Shown in pieces: positions 39,485 through 49,206 of a stretch of 64,000 bases of DNA (position 1 is its first letter; every line of letters starts with the position of its first letter). The stretch is taken from assembly GCF_918814575.1 (NCBI RefSeq), contig NZ_CAKKNS010000003.1:1-64000 (forward strand), in the 5' to 3' direction. Source of the DNA: Periweissella fabaria (GTDB taxonomy: Bacteria > Bacillota > Bacilli > Lactobacillales > Lactobacillaceae). The position numbers and the translations under genes are program-made. The notes beneath the pieces are model-generated. The model had not been told where the DNA came from. It saw only the letters and a list, made by a program, of their open reading frames with translations, and searched no databases.

Positions 39485-40162
39485 TTATCGACACAAAGTA
39501 TAACTATCTATTTGTTGGTTTGTAAATGGTGCTAATAACTCAACTGCTTGGCGAACCGTTGTCCCCGTTGTATAAATATCATCAATGAGGATAATTTTTT
39601 GATTGCTTATTTGCGAAATTAATTCGTCATCAAGGTAAAACGGCTGCACACTCTGAACCCGTTGCCATCGATTACGTTGAGCTTGTTTTTGATTTAGGGC
39701 TGCCTCTCGCACCTGTAAAATTGAAATCAACTGGATTTGCTGCCGATTAATCAAAGCGGTAACTTGATTAAAACCGCGTTCCGTATTTTTAACCGGAATC
39801 GGTACATACACAACCGCCCCGGCGGATTGCAAAAAATTGGTAAACTCGGCTTTAAAAAGCTGCGCTAGTTCAATATCATAGTGATACTTATACGCTTGCA
39901 TAAAGCCACGCATCGCATCGTCGTATTGTAACAGAGCACGATTAATGAGTGGTTGCCGGTTAGCTTGCCACCGTAAACAATCACTACATACATCACTATT
40001 AGTCTGTTGTCGGTAACATGTCGGACAATGCATTTCATCAATATAAGTAAATTTTTCACGACATTTTTGGCATATTTGCGGGTTTTCCAAGCTCTTAAAA
40101 CTTAAAATATCAATAAAAGATAATTCTAATGTTATAAATTCACTGCAAAATTTACAATTCAT
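39485..40162 (-). CDS. comFC: ComFC-like phosphoribosyltransferase
   Basis: The 225-residue protein has an N-terminal zinc-finger-like cluster of CxxC pairs (CKFC, CQKC, CPTC, CSDC within the first 65 residues) and a C-terminal phosphoribosyltransferase fold with the PRPP loop IILIDDIYTTGTTVR. ComFC is needed for natural DNA uptake in several Firmicutes, although its biochemical role is unclear. It overlaps the end of comFA by 11 bases, so translation is coupled. Confidence 0.92.
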   Translation of the reverse strand: MNCKFCSEFITLELSFIDILSFKSLENPQICQKCREKFTYIDEMHCPTCYRQQTNSDVCSDCLRWQANRQPLINRALLQYDDAMRGFMQAYKYHYDIELAQLFKAEFTNFLQSAGAVVYVPIPVKNTERGFNQVTALINRQQIQLISILQVREAALNQKQAQRNRWQRVQSVQPFYLDDELISQISNQKIILIDDIYTTGTTVRQAVELLAPFTNQQIDSYTLCR

Positions 40163-41444
40163 GTTTATCTCCTTTACGTGCTTGATAATTCAACCAATTA
40201 ATTGTTATTTGTGCCAACCAAACTTGCCAGCTTGGTTGACTAACAATTGCTAATACTAGGCCTGTCGGTCGTGATACTTTTCGCCCAACACGGCCAGCAA
40301 TTTGAATCAGGCTGCGGCTAGTGAAATTTACATGATCAGCTCCTAAAATAATTACATCAATATCCGGTAAAGTTACCCCCCGTTCCAAAATTGTTGTAGT
40401 AACTAAATATTGAATTTGCTGTGCACGCATTAATTGAACTTTTTGGATGCGTTCTGGATCTTGGGCAGATACCCCCATTACTTTAAGGTTCCCAAAACGT
40501 TGTTGAATTGCTTTTTCAACTAATGCTACCTCACGAATGGTTGGCACAAAAATTAAACATTGTTGTGCTTGACCGTTGTGTTTAAGGTATTTAGCTAAAA
40601 CTGGGGGTAGCTGATTGTTTTTAATTAATTGTCGCCATTTAGGTACTACTACCCGCTTTATCGTTGGTAACGCAAAGCCATGAAATCGTGCTGGTAAGTA
40701 ACTTCGATGGCAAAATGTCAGTAAATGACGGTAACTGGGGGTAGCAGTCATGGCAATTAAACGGCCATTTTCTTTAAGTGCCAACTTGGGAACATATTTA
40801 AGCATTGCATTATTTGCAAATGGAAATGAATCGATTTCATCAATAATCAGCAAATCAAATGCCGCTCGAAAATTAATTAGTTGATGCGTTGTACAAATTA
40901 CCAACTGTGAATAACGATAAGGTTCTTTAGCTTTACCGTACAATATTGCCGTTGAAATTGTTGGAAATACGGCTGTAATCCGTGGTACCAATTCTAATAT
41001 GACATCAATTCGGGGGGCCGCAAGACAGATTCGTTGTTGTTTGTGTAATGCTTGGGCAATTATTGGAAATAAAATTTCCGTTTTACCTGCACCAGTCACC
41101 GCCCAAATCAAATGATTTTGTTGATGACTTTGGATTTCATTAACCACACGTTGCTGGGCTGGTGTTAACGTCCCGTCCCACTGCCATCCTGTAAATATTG
41201 GAAAAGAATTAGGCTCGGCAATCGTTACTAACATCTGCTTTGTTGTGAGCCGGCCAAATTGTAAGCACCACCGACAATATTGTTCCCCATTTGGCAGCTG
41301 CCATTGACGTGCCACCTTATTAAAACAGCGTTGGCACCTTTTATTTTTAATTGCTGGTATGCCAATCAATCGAGGTACTTGGTTAGCATCAAACTGTTCC
41401 TTACCTATCACTAATAGCCGGCCATAAAAATTACTCATCTGCAT
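40152..41444 (-). CDS. comFA: ComFA late-competence DNA helicase/translocase
   Basis: ComFA is a superfamily 2 ATPase that helps pull single-stranded DNA into the cell during transformation. The 430-residue protein has an N-terminal CxxC...CxxC zinc site (CQRC...CRWC), Walker A AVTGAGKTE, the DEID box (in LLIIDEIDSFPFA) and the C-terminal QIAGRVGR motif. GGAGA lies six bases before the ATG at 41444; a longer in-frame version to 41549 overlaps the divergent yigZ start and has no ribosome binding site. Intact comFA and comFC suggest the DNA-uptake machinery is at least partly kept. Confidence 0.93.
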   Translation of the reverse strand: MQMSNFYGRLLVIGKEQFDANQVPRLIGIPAIKNKRCQRCFNKVARQWQLPNGEQYCRWCLQFGRLTTKQMLVTIAEPNSFPIFTGWQWDGTLTPAQQRVVNEIQSHQQNHLIWAVTGAGKTEILFPIIAQALHKQQRICLAAPRIDVILELVPRITAVFPTISTAILYGKAKEPYRYSQLVICTTHQLINFRAAFDLLIIDEIDSFPFANNAMLKYVPKLALKENGRLIAMTATPSYRHLLTFCHRSYLPARFHGFALPTIKRVVVPKWRQLIKNNQLPPVLAKYLKHNGQAQQCLIFVPTIREVALVEKAIQQRFGNLKVMGVSAQDPERIQKVQLMRAQQIQYLVTTTILERGVTLPDIDVIILGADHVNFTSRSLIQIAGRVGRKVSRPTGLVLAIVSQPSWQVWLAQITINWLNYQARKGDKHEL

Positions 41445-41530
41445 TTTGCTTCTCCATTTATCTCTTGCTAAAATAGATATAGATAACAACATACGTATTT
41501 TGTAATAAAATAACCAACAGGGAGAGAAAA

Positions 41531-42169
41531 ATGCTCCAATATTTAACAATTAAAACAGATTATAGTTCTGAAACCGTCATCAAAAAATCACGTTTCATCG
41601 CTAGTCTTAAACGGATTACATCTGAAGAAGAAGCTTTAGACTTTATTGCCCAAACAAAAAAAATGCATAACAAAGCAAATCATAATTGTTTTGCTTTTAT
41701 GTTAGGTGATCAAGATCAAATTCAACGGGCTAGTGATGATGGTGAACCTAGTGGTACGGCTGGTGTGCCGATTCTTGAAGTGCTCAAACGTAATCAAATT
41801 CATGATGTATGTGTAATTGTAACTCGTTATTTTGGTGGTATTAAACTTGGCGCTGGTGGCCTGATTCGAGCATACGCTGGTAGTGCCGCCAATGGCATTG
41901 ATGGTGTTGGCTTAGTTGAACGTTTATTGATGCAAACTGTCGAGCTAACGATTGAATACCATCAATTAGACTCGCTAACTTATTGGTTAACCCAAAATAA
42001 CTATCCCACACCCCAAATCGAATATAGTGACGTGATCACCCTAACTTTGCCTGTCAAAGTAAGTGACTACGCTACATTTACTAAAGCTGTGACAGAAGTC
42101 CTTAGCGGTAAGGTAACGTTAATTGATGGTGGGCAAAGTTTTCAAGAAATTGCCTTTCAAAACAAATAA
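41531..42169 (+). CDS. YigZ/IMPACT family protein
   Basis: The 212-residue protein belongs to the YigZ (UPF0029/IMPACT) family: N-terminal catalytic-like domain with the signature DDGEPSGTAGVPILEVL and the YFGGIKLGAGGLIRAY block, then a C-terminal DUF1949-type domain (about 135-205). Its molecular function in bacteria is not settled. Divergent orientation to comFA is common in lactobacilli. GGGAG precedes the ATG by about five bases. Confidence 0.93.
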   Translation: MLQYLTIKTDYSSETVIKKSRFIASLKRITSEEEALDFIAQTKKMHNKANHNCFAFMLGDQDQIQRASDDGEPSGTAGVPILEVLKRNQIHDVCVIVTRYFGGIKLGAGGLIRAYAGSAANGIDGVGLVERLLMQTVELTIEYHQLDSLTYWLTQNNYPTPQIEYSDVITLTLPVKVSDYATFTKAVTEVLSGKVTLIDGGQSFQEIAFQNK

Positions 42170-42203
42170 AAAGCTCCCCACAAATTATGTGGAGAGCTTT
42201 TTT
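42168..42203. terminator. bidirectional terminator between yigZ and pstS
   Basis: AAAAAGCTCcCCACA pairs with TGTGGaGAGCTTTTT (one internal mismatch); A and T tracts on both sides serve the two convergent genes. Confidence 0.88.
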
Positions 42204-42237
42204 AATTGAGTATTTTAAGCTAAGTTATATCGATTAA

Positions 42238-43131
42238 TTACTTGATTGCTCCGGAAGCATCACGAGTAACCTTCATGTCTGAAATTGGTAAGTAACCAAG
42301 TTTCTTAACAAGACCGTTTTGAACTGTTGGTGAAACCATGTACTTCAAGAATGCTGCAGTAGCGCCCTTAGCGTCACCCTTAGTGTACATGTGTTCGTAA
42401 CCCCAGATCTTCCATGCGTTAGTTTCAACGTTGGCATCTGTTGGCTTAACATTGTCAATTGAGACAGCTTGCAATTTAGCACCTGTAAGGTATGAGAATG
42501 CTAAGTATGAAATTGCACCTGGTGTAGTTGAAACAATCTTTTGAACAGTACCATTAGCATCTTGTTCTTGAGATGCCTTTGGCTTTGCACCCTTCAAACC
42601 AAATTGTTCGAAAGTAACTCGAGTACCTGAACCAGCAGCACGGTTAACTAGTACGATTTTTTGATCAGCACCACCGACTTCTTTCCAGTTAGTAATCTTA
42701 CCAGTAAAGATGTCGATTAATTGTTGTTGTGACAAGTTAGTAACTTTAGTGTCCTTATTAACAACTGGGGCCATACCAACTACGGCCACCTTGTGATCAA
42801 CTAACTTACTTGCATCGATGCTCTTACCTTGTTCAGCAAAAATATCAGAATCACCGATTTGAACAGAGCCAGCCGCTACTTGTGAAAGACCAGCACCTGA
42901 ACCACCACCTTGAACTTCAACAGAAGCCTTTGGGTTGTCATTTTGGAATTGTGCACCAGCTTGTTCAGCCAATGGTTGAAGGGCAGTTGAACCAACAGCA
43001 AGAACCTTACCGCTAACTTCGCTTGAGCTTGAACCTGACTTAGCTGAGTCTTTTGAACCAGTGTTTCCACATGCAGCTAACATAAATGCTGCTACTGCTA
43101 CTGTGGCACCCAATGTGACGATTTTCTTCAT
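42238..43131 (-). CDS. pstS: phosphate-binding lipoprotein PstS
   Basis: PstS captures phosphate outside the membrane and delivers it to PstC/PstA. The 297-residue protein begins with a lipoprotein signal, MKKIVTLGATVAVAAFMLAAC, whose lipobox (LAAC) would be modified by Lgt. The mature part is a PBP-like-2 phosphate-binding fold with the loops GSTALQPL, GGGSGAGLS, NRAAGSGTRVTFE and TPGAISYLAFSYL. The second of two ATGs fits the Shine-Dalgarno (10 bases). It stands alone with a terminator on each side, about 10 kb from the rest of the pst operon, a split that is not the usual arrangement. Confidence 0.95.
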   Translation of the reverse strand: MKKIVTLGATVAVAAFMLAACGNTGSKDSAKSGSSSSEVSGKVLAVGSTALQPLAEQAGAQFQNDNPKASVEVQGGGSGAGLSQVAAGSVQIGDSDIFAEQGKSIDASKLVDHKVAVVGMAPVVNKDTKVTNLSQQQLIDIFTGKITNWKEVGGADQKIVLVNRAAGSGTRVTFEQFGLKGAKPKASQEQDANGTVQKIVSTTPGAISYLAFSYLTGAKLQAVSIDNVKPTDANVETNAWKIWGYEHMYTKGDAKGATAAFLKYMVSPTVQNGLVKKLGYLPISDMKVTRDASGAIK

Positions 43132-43140
43132 AATATTCAT

Positions 43141-43352
43141 ACTCCTTTAGCACTTTTAGTGCAAAATTAATTAATAGCATACTTTAGTAAGCAAGTAAGA
43201 CGAATTAACTTATGATAAGTTTCGTACAAATAAGTACGGACATGGTAGGTATTAACATTGTCGCACTTGATTACATAAATAAATATATAGCAACAATGTA
43301 AACATAATCCACACTTTAAAGTATTGATATTGTAACGAATTGTAAATGTACC
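43141..43352 (-). promoter_or_regulatory. regulatory region of pstS: TTTACA repeats and leader hairpin
   Basis: Plus-strand TGTAAA (43297 and 43341) and TGTAAC (43331) resemble the Pho half-sites of phoP and pstC, though here their spacing is 10 and 34 bases rather than a clean 11. A/T-rich -10-like sequence lies just downstream of the 43297 site. A small hairpin, GCACT-TTT-AGTGC (43150-43162), sits only a few bases upstream of the pstS Shine-Dalgarno. No gene is present in this stretch. Confidence 0.5.
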
Positions 43353-43361
43353 TTTACAATT

Positions 43362-43399
43362 AAAAAAGCAAATGCCGTTAATTTAGGCATTTGCTTTTT
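43362..43399. terminator. terminator after pepC
   Basis: AAAAAAGCAAATGCC pairs with GGCATTTGCTTTTT (14 perfect pairs, nine-base loop). It serves pepC on the minus strand and could act in both directions. Confidence 0.9.
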
Positions 43400-43431
43400 G
43401 TATCGTGTTCATTTTTACATTAAGTGTAAGT

Positions 43432-44766
43432 TTATGCTAAGGCACCCATTGGATCCCATGGTTGTAATTCAGTTGGCTTTTCATTATATGCTTCAACTAA
43501 GTTAGTAGGTAAAAATTCTTTTTTAATAACGACTTGATAGCAGTATTCACTCATCCAATCATCAGACATCGTGAAGTAACCCTTATTACCAATCTTGTCA
43601 CCCCATGAATTTTCAACCTTCCATTTAGTTGGTTTACCATCAACTAAATCAACACCGGTTAAAACCATCGCATGGGTCATCAAACTTTCACCATAATCTA
43701 GTCGTTGCGCTTTAGTCATTGAAAAATCAATATCAAATAATTCATCTTCACGATGTACGCCCGTTGCCATCAACCCATTATCTCGTTCAGTTTGTGGTCC
43801 CATATCAACCCCAAACCAAACAGATTGACCAGCTGATAATTGCTTAATTGCCAATTCCTTAAATGTTTCAATTTCAACATTTAAGTGTTTTACTTCACGT
43901 CCACCGATTACGTTTCCAAGCATTTCTACTGAATAAGTATGGTTGTATGGTTTATCAGCTGTTGGTGCATTGATAATTGATACATATTCACCTAAATCCC
44001 AGCCAATGTATTTATCATAAAAGCTTTGTGGTGTTAAGTTTTGATCCAAGTGATATTCCTTTTCATCATCTCGGTACTCAAAATCAAACGCAACTGGTGG
44101 TTCACCTAATGTCAAACTTAGGAAACGATAAATCTCTTGTAGCATATTTTCCTTAGCGCTTGTAACTTCAGTTGATGTAGCACCACCATTAATCAAATCC
44201 CGTAATGTCACTGCATCTTTACGTAATTTCAAGTTTAACGTGCTATTTAATTCACGAGATGCTGATGAAGCTTGGGCTTCTGGATAAACACTTTGAGGCA
44301 CAACCCCGTATTTTTCAATAAGGGCTACAATCATATCCCATTGGCCACCATCTTGTTGTGGCGTTTGTAATAAAAAGCTTACTTTGCGTGAAGAAAGTGC
44401 TTGGTCGGCAGTTTTAATAATATTTTCATAGAAGTAATTTGCCTTTTCGAATTTATCCCAGAAAAATGTGTAATTTTGTGAAAGTTCAAAACCATCAGGA
44501 AACTTGAACAAATCTTTAACTTCATGCCGCATTGTATTAAGGGCGGCAAACATCCAGCAACGACCAGATTGCTTTTGATTAGCGACCTTCCCCGTTGCTA
44601 AATCAATTGAAAAAATAGGGGTATTATCAATAATCGTTTGGGCGTCTTGCGCACTGGCATAAATACCATTTTTAGTTACAGTACGACGAATTACAGCCGT
44701 ACCTGGCCGTTGTGCGGTATCTTTACGATAATCATTAATTTGTTCTTGTGAAATTGCTTTTGTCAT
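43432..44766 (-). CDS. pepC: aminopeptidase C (bleomycin hydrolase family)
   Basis: PepC is a cytosolic cysteine aminopeptidase (peptidase family C1B) that trims oligopeptides imported by lactic acid bacteria. The 444-residue protein has the catalytic Cys in QKQSGRCWMFAALN (about residue 70), His in MTHAMVLTGVDL and Asn in WKVENSWGD, all near their expected places. The ATG at 44766 has GGAGG seven bases upstream; the longer in-frame version to 44799 has none. It is a single-gene unit between two terminators. Confidence 0.96.
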   Translation of the reverse strand: MTKAISQEQINDYRKDTAQRPGTAVIRRTVTKNGIYASAQDAQTIIDNTPIFSIDLATGKVANQKQSGRCWMFAALNTMRHEVKDLFKFPDGFELSQNYTFFWDKFEKANYFYENIIKTADQALSSRKVSFLLQTPQQDGGQWDMIVALIEKYGVVPQSVYPEAQASSASRELNSTLNLKLRKDAVTLRDLINGGATSTEVTSAKENMLQEIYRFLSLTLGEPPVAFDFEYRDDEKEYHLDQNLTPQSFYDKYIGWDLGEYVSIINAPTADKPYNHTYSVEMLGNVIGGREVKHLNVEIETFKELAIKQLSAGQSVWFGVDMGPQTERDNGLMATGVHREDELFDIDFSMTKAQRLDYGESLMTHAMVLTGVDLVDGKPTKWKVENSWGDKIGNKGYFTMSDDWMSEYCYQVVIKKEFLPTNLVEAYNEKPTELQPWDPMGALA

Positions 44767-44856
44767 TTTCGAACCTCCAAAAAAGTATATCTTCATCATA
44801 CGCCTTTTATTAAAGAAAGTTAATTACATTTTAATTCAAAAGTCATTTTTATAAAT

Positions 44857-44885
44857 AAAAAACGTCTGGTTTCCCAGACGTTTTT
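44857..44885. terminator. bidirectional terminator downstream of the small unknown gene
   Basis: AAAAACGTCTGG/CCAGACGTTTTT around a four-base loop, lying two bases past the stop codon of the 148-residue protein gene. Confidence 0.92.
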
Positions 44886-44887
44886 AC

Positions 44888-45334
44888 TTAAAACTGGCTT
44901 TGTGCCATCATTTTTTGAATTGAAACTGAAATTTTATCCATTTCAACTTCTTGAATATCACCTGATGCATTAAATGCTTCTAAATCAACTGATTGATCTT
45001 CAACATTTAATGCATTTGTCATTTGACGACATGCAGCTGCATAGTTAGCATAATGCTTCTTCAAGTTAACATACATTCCCATCATCTTGATTGGCGCATT
45101 AACACTTGCCAAACGTGTAACATTAGCTTCATATACTTCCGTTGCATCGTTGAATTCAGCAACAATTTCTTGGAAAGCCGCTTTATCCATACTTGCAAGT
45201 TCATTAGCTTGTAAAGCATTGTCTAATTTTTCATAGAATGGGGCAACATTTTGACCAGTTTGTTCAGTTTCTTCAACTACTGATTGTAAGGTAATTGCGA
45301 ACTGCTGAATTGATGCGTTTGATTTTTTAGCCAT
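44888..45334 (-). CDS. uncharacterised helical protein
   Basis: I do not recognise this 148-residue protein with confidence. It looks all-helical with coiled-coil-like stretches, no membrane segment and no signal peptide. Its length and helical character recall YlbF/YmcA-type regulators, but I see no diagnostic motif and do not assign it. GGAG is well placed before the ATG and a terminator follows directly, so it is a genuine one-gene unit between pepC and the P-type ATPase gene. Confidence 0.82.
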   Translation of the reverse strand: MAKKSNASIQQFAITLQSVVEETEQTGQNVAPFYEKLDNALQANELASMDKAAFQEIVAEFNDATEVYEANVTRLASVNAPIKMMGMYVNLKKHYANYAAACRQMTNALNVEDQSVDLEAFNASGDIQEVEMDKISVSIQKMMAQSQF

Positions 45335-45438
45335 TGACTGACTCCTAATTATAAATATTTTATCCGTTAATCTAAAAACGGTCTTGGTCTATTATACATT
45401 AAATTTAAGGTTAGGCGGCAGTTAACCACTAACTAACT

Positions 45439-48090
45439 TTACATTTTATTACCAAAACGCCGTTGACCAAATTTTACAATTTCAACTACCGCAATCATTA
45501 AGAATGCTGCAACACCAATTGTTCCCCATTGTAAAGCATCAAGTGGCGTTACGTGGAAGACCCCATTCAAACCAGGAATAAAGACCGTCGCACTGAGTAA
45601 TACCGCTGCAATCACAATTGACCAGTTAAAGAATTTGTTTTTAAACGCTCCAATTGTAAATACTGATTGATAAACTGACTTAGTTGAAAAAGCATGTACT
45701 AATTGGAGTAGCCCTAGAGTTACATACGCCATTGTTAAGGCATCCGCATGCGCTAAAGCATCATTAGCGTGCACGGGGAAGGTAATTCCAATCCAATATA
45801 CCCCTAATGTTAATAGTCCTTCTAAAAGTCCCTGATACAAAATTGCCCCTTGAACGCCATTAGATAAGAAATTAGCTAATCGGCCGCGAGGTTGTCGTTG
45901 CATGACTTGCTTTTCCGCCGGTTCCACTCCTAACGCAATCGCAGGTAAGGTATCCGTAACTAAATTAATCCATAGGATATGCACCGGTGCTAGAATACTC
46001 CAACCCATCAACGTCATAATAAACAGTGTTAACACTTCCCCTAAATTGGCTGATAAAAGATATTGAATTGCTTTTTGAATATTAGCAAAGACTTTACGAC
46101 CTTCTTTAACAGCTGAAATAATCGTTGCAAAGTTATCATCTGCTAATACCATATCCGCAGCCCCTTTCGACACTTCGGTACCGGTAATTCCCATTGCAAT
46201 CCCAATATCAGCATTTTTTAACGCTGGGGCATCATTGACACCATCCCCCGTCATTGCCACAACTTTACCTTTAGCTTGCCAAGCTTTGACGATTCGGACT
46301 TTATGTTCTGGGGCAACCCGTGCATAAACCACATATTGGTCAACTTTTTGCATAAAGGCCGCTTCATCTAATTGGTCTAATTCGGCACCAGTTATAACTG
46401 CATCATGATCAGCAGCCGTTAAAATACCTAATCGTGTGGCAATTGCCGCAGCTGTATCGCGGTGGTCTCCTGTAATCATTAATGGTTTAATACCAGCAGC
46501 TTTAGCGGCGGCAACCGCATCTTTAACCTCTGGCCGTTCAGGATCAATCATCCCCACTAACCCAACAAAGATTAACTCATTTTCAACGGCTGCTGAGGTT
46601 AATTCCGTTGGAATTGTAGCACTTTTACGATATGCAAATGCTAAAACACGTAGCGCTTGCGTCGCTAATAAATGATTTTGCGCTAAAATATTATCCTTAT
46701 CTGCGTCAGTTAATGCGACAACTTGGCCATTAATCAATATTTGGCTAACCCGTTTAAGTAATTGATCTGGTGCTCCTTTTACCGTAATTACATAGCCATC
46801 AGTTTGTTGATTAATGGTTGTCATTAGCTTACGTTCTGAATCAAATGGAATTTCAGCTACGCGCTTTTGGGCATTAAACAACTCTTTTAGGCCACGATTA
46901 TGTTTTTGATTAAAGCTAATTAGGGAGGTTTCAGTTGGATCTCCAACTAATTGGCCATCAATTATTTTAGTATCATTATTCAAAGCCATTACATCAGCTA
47001 ATACTTCTGCATCAGTATTCAACGGTGTTTCACTCTCAAATATTTCATTTGTAACAAAATATTTTTCAACCGTCATTTTATTTTGAGTTAAAGTCCCGGT
47101 TTTATCAGAACCAATGATTTCTGTAGCCCCTAACGTTTCAACTGCCGGTAATTTACGAATCAGGGCATGTTGCTTAGCCATGCGAGTTGTGCCTAACGCT
47201 AATGTTATTGTAACAATTGCTGGTAATCCTTCTGGAATTGCGGCTACGGCTAAAGCAATTGCAACGAGTAACATATCGATCCATGTGTGTTGATGGTTAA
47301 GCATCCCGACAATAAACACGATTACCGCAATTAATAAAATGAGCCAAGTTAAGGTCTTACCTAAGTGCCGTAAATTAGCTTGTAAAGGGGTCTCATTAAC
47401 TTTGGCCTGCGTTAACATGGTTGCAATTTGCCCCACCTCAGTTGCCATCCCGATACCGGTAACAATCCCTTGACCACGACCATAAGTCACATTACTATTC
47501 ATAAAGGCCAAATTAGTACGATCACCTAATGGTAAATCTTCCCCAGTTAACGCTTCGATATCTTTTTCAACCGGAATTGACTCACCAGTTAACATCGCTT
47601 CATCAATTCGCAATGATGCTGATTTAGTTAAGCGTAAATCAGCTGGAACAATATCACCAGCTTCAAGTAAGACAATATCACCCACGACCAATTCACTAGC
47701 GGGCACTGTTTGGGTTTTACCATCCCGAATCACATGTGCTTGTGGAGCTGACATCGTTTTTAAAGCGGTAATGGCTTGTTCAGCTTTAGCTTCTTGAAAA
47801 ACACCAAAAATCGCATTTAAGACCACTACTAATAAAATAATTAATGTATCGACCCCTTCACCCGCAAACGCTGCTACAAGTGCCGCTACTAGCAAAACAA
47901 TAATCATTAAGTCTTTAAACTGACCAATAAATTTTTGAAGCAGCGTTGTATTTTTTTGTTCACTTAAGGTATTTTCACCATATTCTACTTGTCGTCGTTT
48001 AACCTCATTCACACTTAAACCGACTTTCAAATCACCTTCTACCGCTGTTGCTACCTTTTCAGGCGTTTGTTGATAACTTTTTAACTCCAT
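45439..48090 (-). CDS. P2A-type cation ATPase, likely Mn2+/Ca2+ exporter
   Basis: The 883-residue pump has the P-type hallmarks: TGES in the actuator domain, DKTGTLT with the phosphorylated Asp, TGDGVNDAP in the hinge, and about ten membrane helices. Ion-site residues match calcium pumps of the SERCA/Pmr1 group: PEGLP in helix 4, N and E in helix 5 (SANLGEVL), and N, T and D in helix 6 ([11 protein letters not shown]). The place of yeast Pmr1 Gln783, important for Mn2+, holds His (VHILWIN). The yybP-ykoY riboswitch in its leader argues for Mn2+ export. The ATG at 48090 fits GGGG six bases upstream; a longer frame to 48132 runs into the riboswitch terminator. Confidence 0.92.
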   Translation of the reverse strand: MELKSYQQTPEKVATAVEGDLKVGLSVNEVKRRQVEYGENTLSEQKNTTLLQKFIGQFKDLMIIVLLVAALVAAFAGEGVDTLIILLVVVLNAIFGVFQEAKAEQAITALKTMSAPQAHVIRDGKTQTVPASELVVGDIVLLEAGDIVPADLRLTKSASLRIDEAMLTGESIPVEKDIEALTGEDLPLGDRTNLAFMNSNVTYGRGQGIVTGIGMATEVGQIATMLTQAKVNETPLQANLRHLGKTLTWLILLIAVIVFIVGMLNHQHTWIDMLLVAIALAVAAIPEGLPAIVTITLALGTTRMAKQHALIRKLPAVETLGATEIIGSDKTGTLTQNKMTVEKYFVTNEIFESETPLNTDAEVLADVMALNNDTKIIDGQLVGDPTETSLISFNQKHNRGLKELFNAQKRVAEIPFDSERKLMTTINQQTDGYVITVKGAPDQLLKRVSQILINGQVVALTDADKDNILAQNHLLATQALRVLAFAYRKSATIPTELTSAAVENELIFVGLVGMIDPERPEVKDAVAAAKAAGIKPLMITGDHRDTAAAIATRLGILTAADHDAVITGAELDQLDEAAFMQKVDQYVVYARVAPEHKVRIVKAWQAKGKVVAMTGDGVNDAPALKNADIGIAMGITGTEVSKGAADMVLADDNFATIISAVKEGRKVFANIQKAIQYLLSANLGEVLTLFIMTLMGWSILAPVHILWINLVTDTLPAIALGVEPAEKQVMQRQPRGRLANFLSNGVQGAILYQGLLEGLLTLGVYWIGITFPVHANDALAHADALTMAYVTLGLLQLVHAFSTKSVYQSVFTIGAFKNKFFNWSIVIAAVLLSATVFIPGLNGVFHVTPLDALQWGTIGVAAFLMIAVVEIVKFGQRRFGNKM

Positions 48091-48121
48091 GTCCATCCCC
48101 TTGATTTTCTTTTCTGCACAT

Positions 48122-48309
48122 AAAAAACGCACAACTACCAGTTATGGCAATTATGCGTTTCGAGTTTACGAGTTAATATTCAGCTTATTAACTCACTTAT
48201 GCGCAAAAATGCCAACATAAATGAGTCTCACCAATTAAGAATATTGCCGGAATTGCTTCTTGCTGACGACAACATCACATAATAATATGCAGGTTACTCC
48301 CTCATATAT
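48122..48309 (-). ncRNA. yybP-ykoY manganese riboswitch with expression-platform terminator
   Basis: The minus strand carries the aptamer landmarks in order: GAGGGAGTAAC (48293-48303), GTCGTCA (48264-48270), CCGGCAA, and GGTGAGACTCAT (48221-48232). The outer stem forms between TATGAG and CTCAT. A GAGTTAA/TTAACTC hairpin follows, then a terminator of about 15 pairs (AACGCATAATTGCCA with TGGTAGTTGTGCGTT) ending in six T at 48122-48127, some 20 bases before the ATPase ribosome binding site. This family binds Mn2+ and typically switches efflux genes on. Confidence 0.9.
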
Positions 48310-48371
48310 TTATCTTATGAACCATAGTATACACTAATTAAGCAAAATTTAAAACTTTAAGCTTTACTTAA

Positions 48372-49205
48372 TTATTTTTTGTACCAATTATCAAACACCG
48401 TGATCGGTAATTGGCGTTTATGTTCGGTCTTAGTGTACCAACCTTCAATAATCGTAGCAGTTTTCTCGGCTACTTCACGTCCTTCAAGATAATCATCAAT
48501 ATCAGTATAAGTTACTCCTAGTGCAACTTCATCAGGTAATGATGGTCGATCCTCTTCCAAGTCAGCTGTTGGTACTTTCAAGTATAAGTGTTCAGGGGCG
48601 CCTAATGTAGCTAACATTGCTTTCCCTTGACGCTTATTTAACCGATAGAGCGGAGTAATATCAGCCGCGCCATCCCCAAATTTAGTGTAAAAACCTGTAA
48701 TTGCTTCAGCAGCATGATCAGTCCCAATAACAGCCCCACTCGTTGCCCCCGCAATTGCAAATTGGGCAATCATTCGTTGGCGGGCTTTAATATTACCTTT
48801 GTTGTAATCAGTTATTTCAATCCCATCATTTGCTTCCAAAGCAGCCACAGTTGCATCTGTAGCTTCTTTGATATTGATTCGAACGGAACGATCAGCCTTC
48901 TGAAAGGCAATGGCGTCCATTGCATCGCTTTCGTCCGCTTGTTCCCCATATGGTAACCGTACGGCAATAAACTGGTACGTTTGATCACCAGTTTCTTCAC
49001 GTAATTCATTAATAGCGATTTGAGCTAGTTTCCCGGCTAAGGTTGAATCTTGGCCACCACTAATCCCTAAAACCAATGTTTTCAAAAAAGGATTATCAAG
49101 TAAATAGTCTTTTAAAAAATCGACACTTCGGCGAATTTCAACTTGAGGATCAACAGTTGGTTGTACCCCTAACTTTTCTATAATTTCCGCTTGTAATGCG
49201 CGCAT
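48372..49205 (-). CDS. nadE: ammonia-dependent NAD+ synthetase
   Basis: NadE makes NAD+ from deamido-NAD+, ATP and ammonia, the last step of the salvage route. The 277-residue protein has the PP-loop [13 protein letters not shown] (about 46-58) and the [23 protein letters not shown] block. The short length without a glutaminase domain makes it the NH3-dependent form. It starts one base after the pncB stop, so the pair is coupled. Confidence 0.97.
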   Translation of the reverse strand: MRALQAEIIEKLGVQPTVDPQVEIRRSVDFLKDYLLDNPFLKTLVLGISGGQDSTLAGKLAQIAINELREETGDQTYQFIAVRLPYGEQADESDAMDAIAFQKADRSVRINIKEATDATVAALEANDGIEITDYNKGNIKARQRMIAQFAIAGATSGAVIGTDHAAEAITGFYTKFGDGAADITPLYRLNKRQGKAMLATLGAPEHLYLKVPTADLEEDRPSLPDEVALGVTYTDIDDYLEGREVAEKTATIIEGWYTKTEHKRQLPITVFDNWYKK

Positions 49206-49206
49206 A

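Noticed and set aside
41445-41530. Competence sigma-factor box between comFA and yigZ
   Set aside because: TACGTATT resembles the TACGAATA box of streptococcal late competence genes only loosely and the comFA-side spacing is not convincing.
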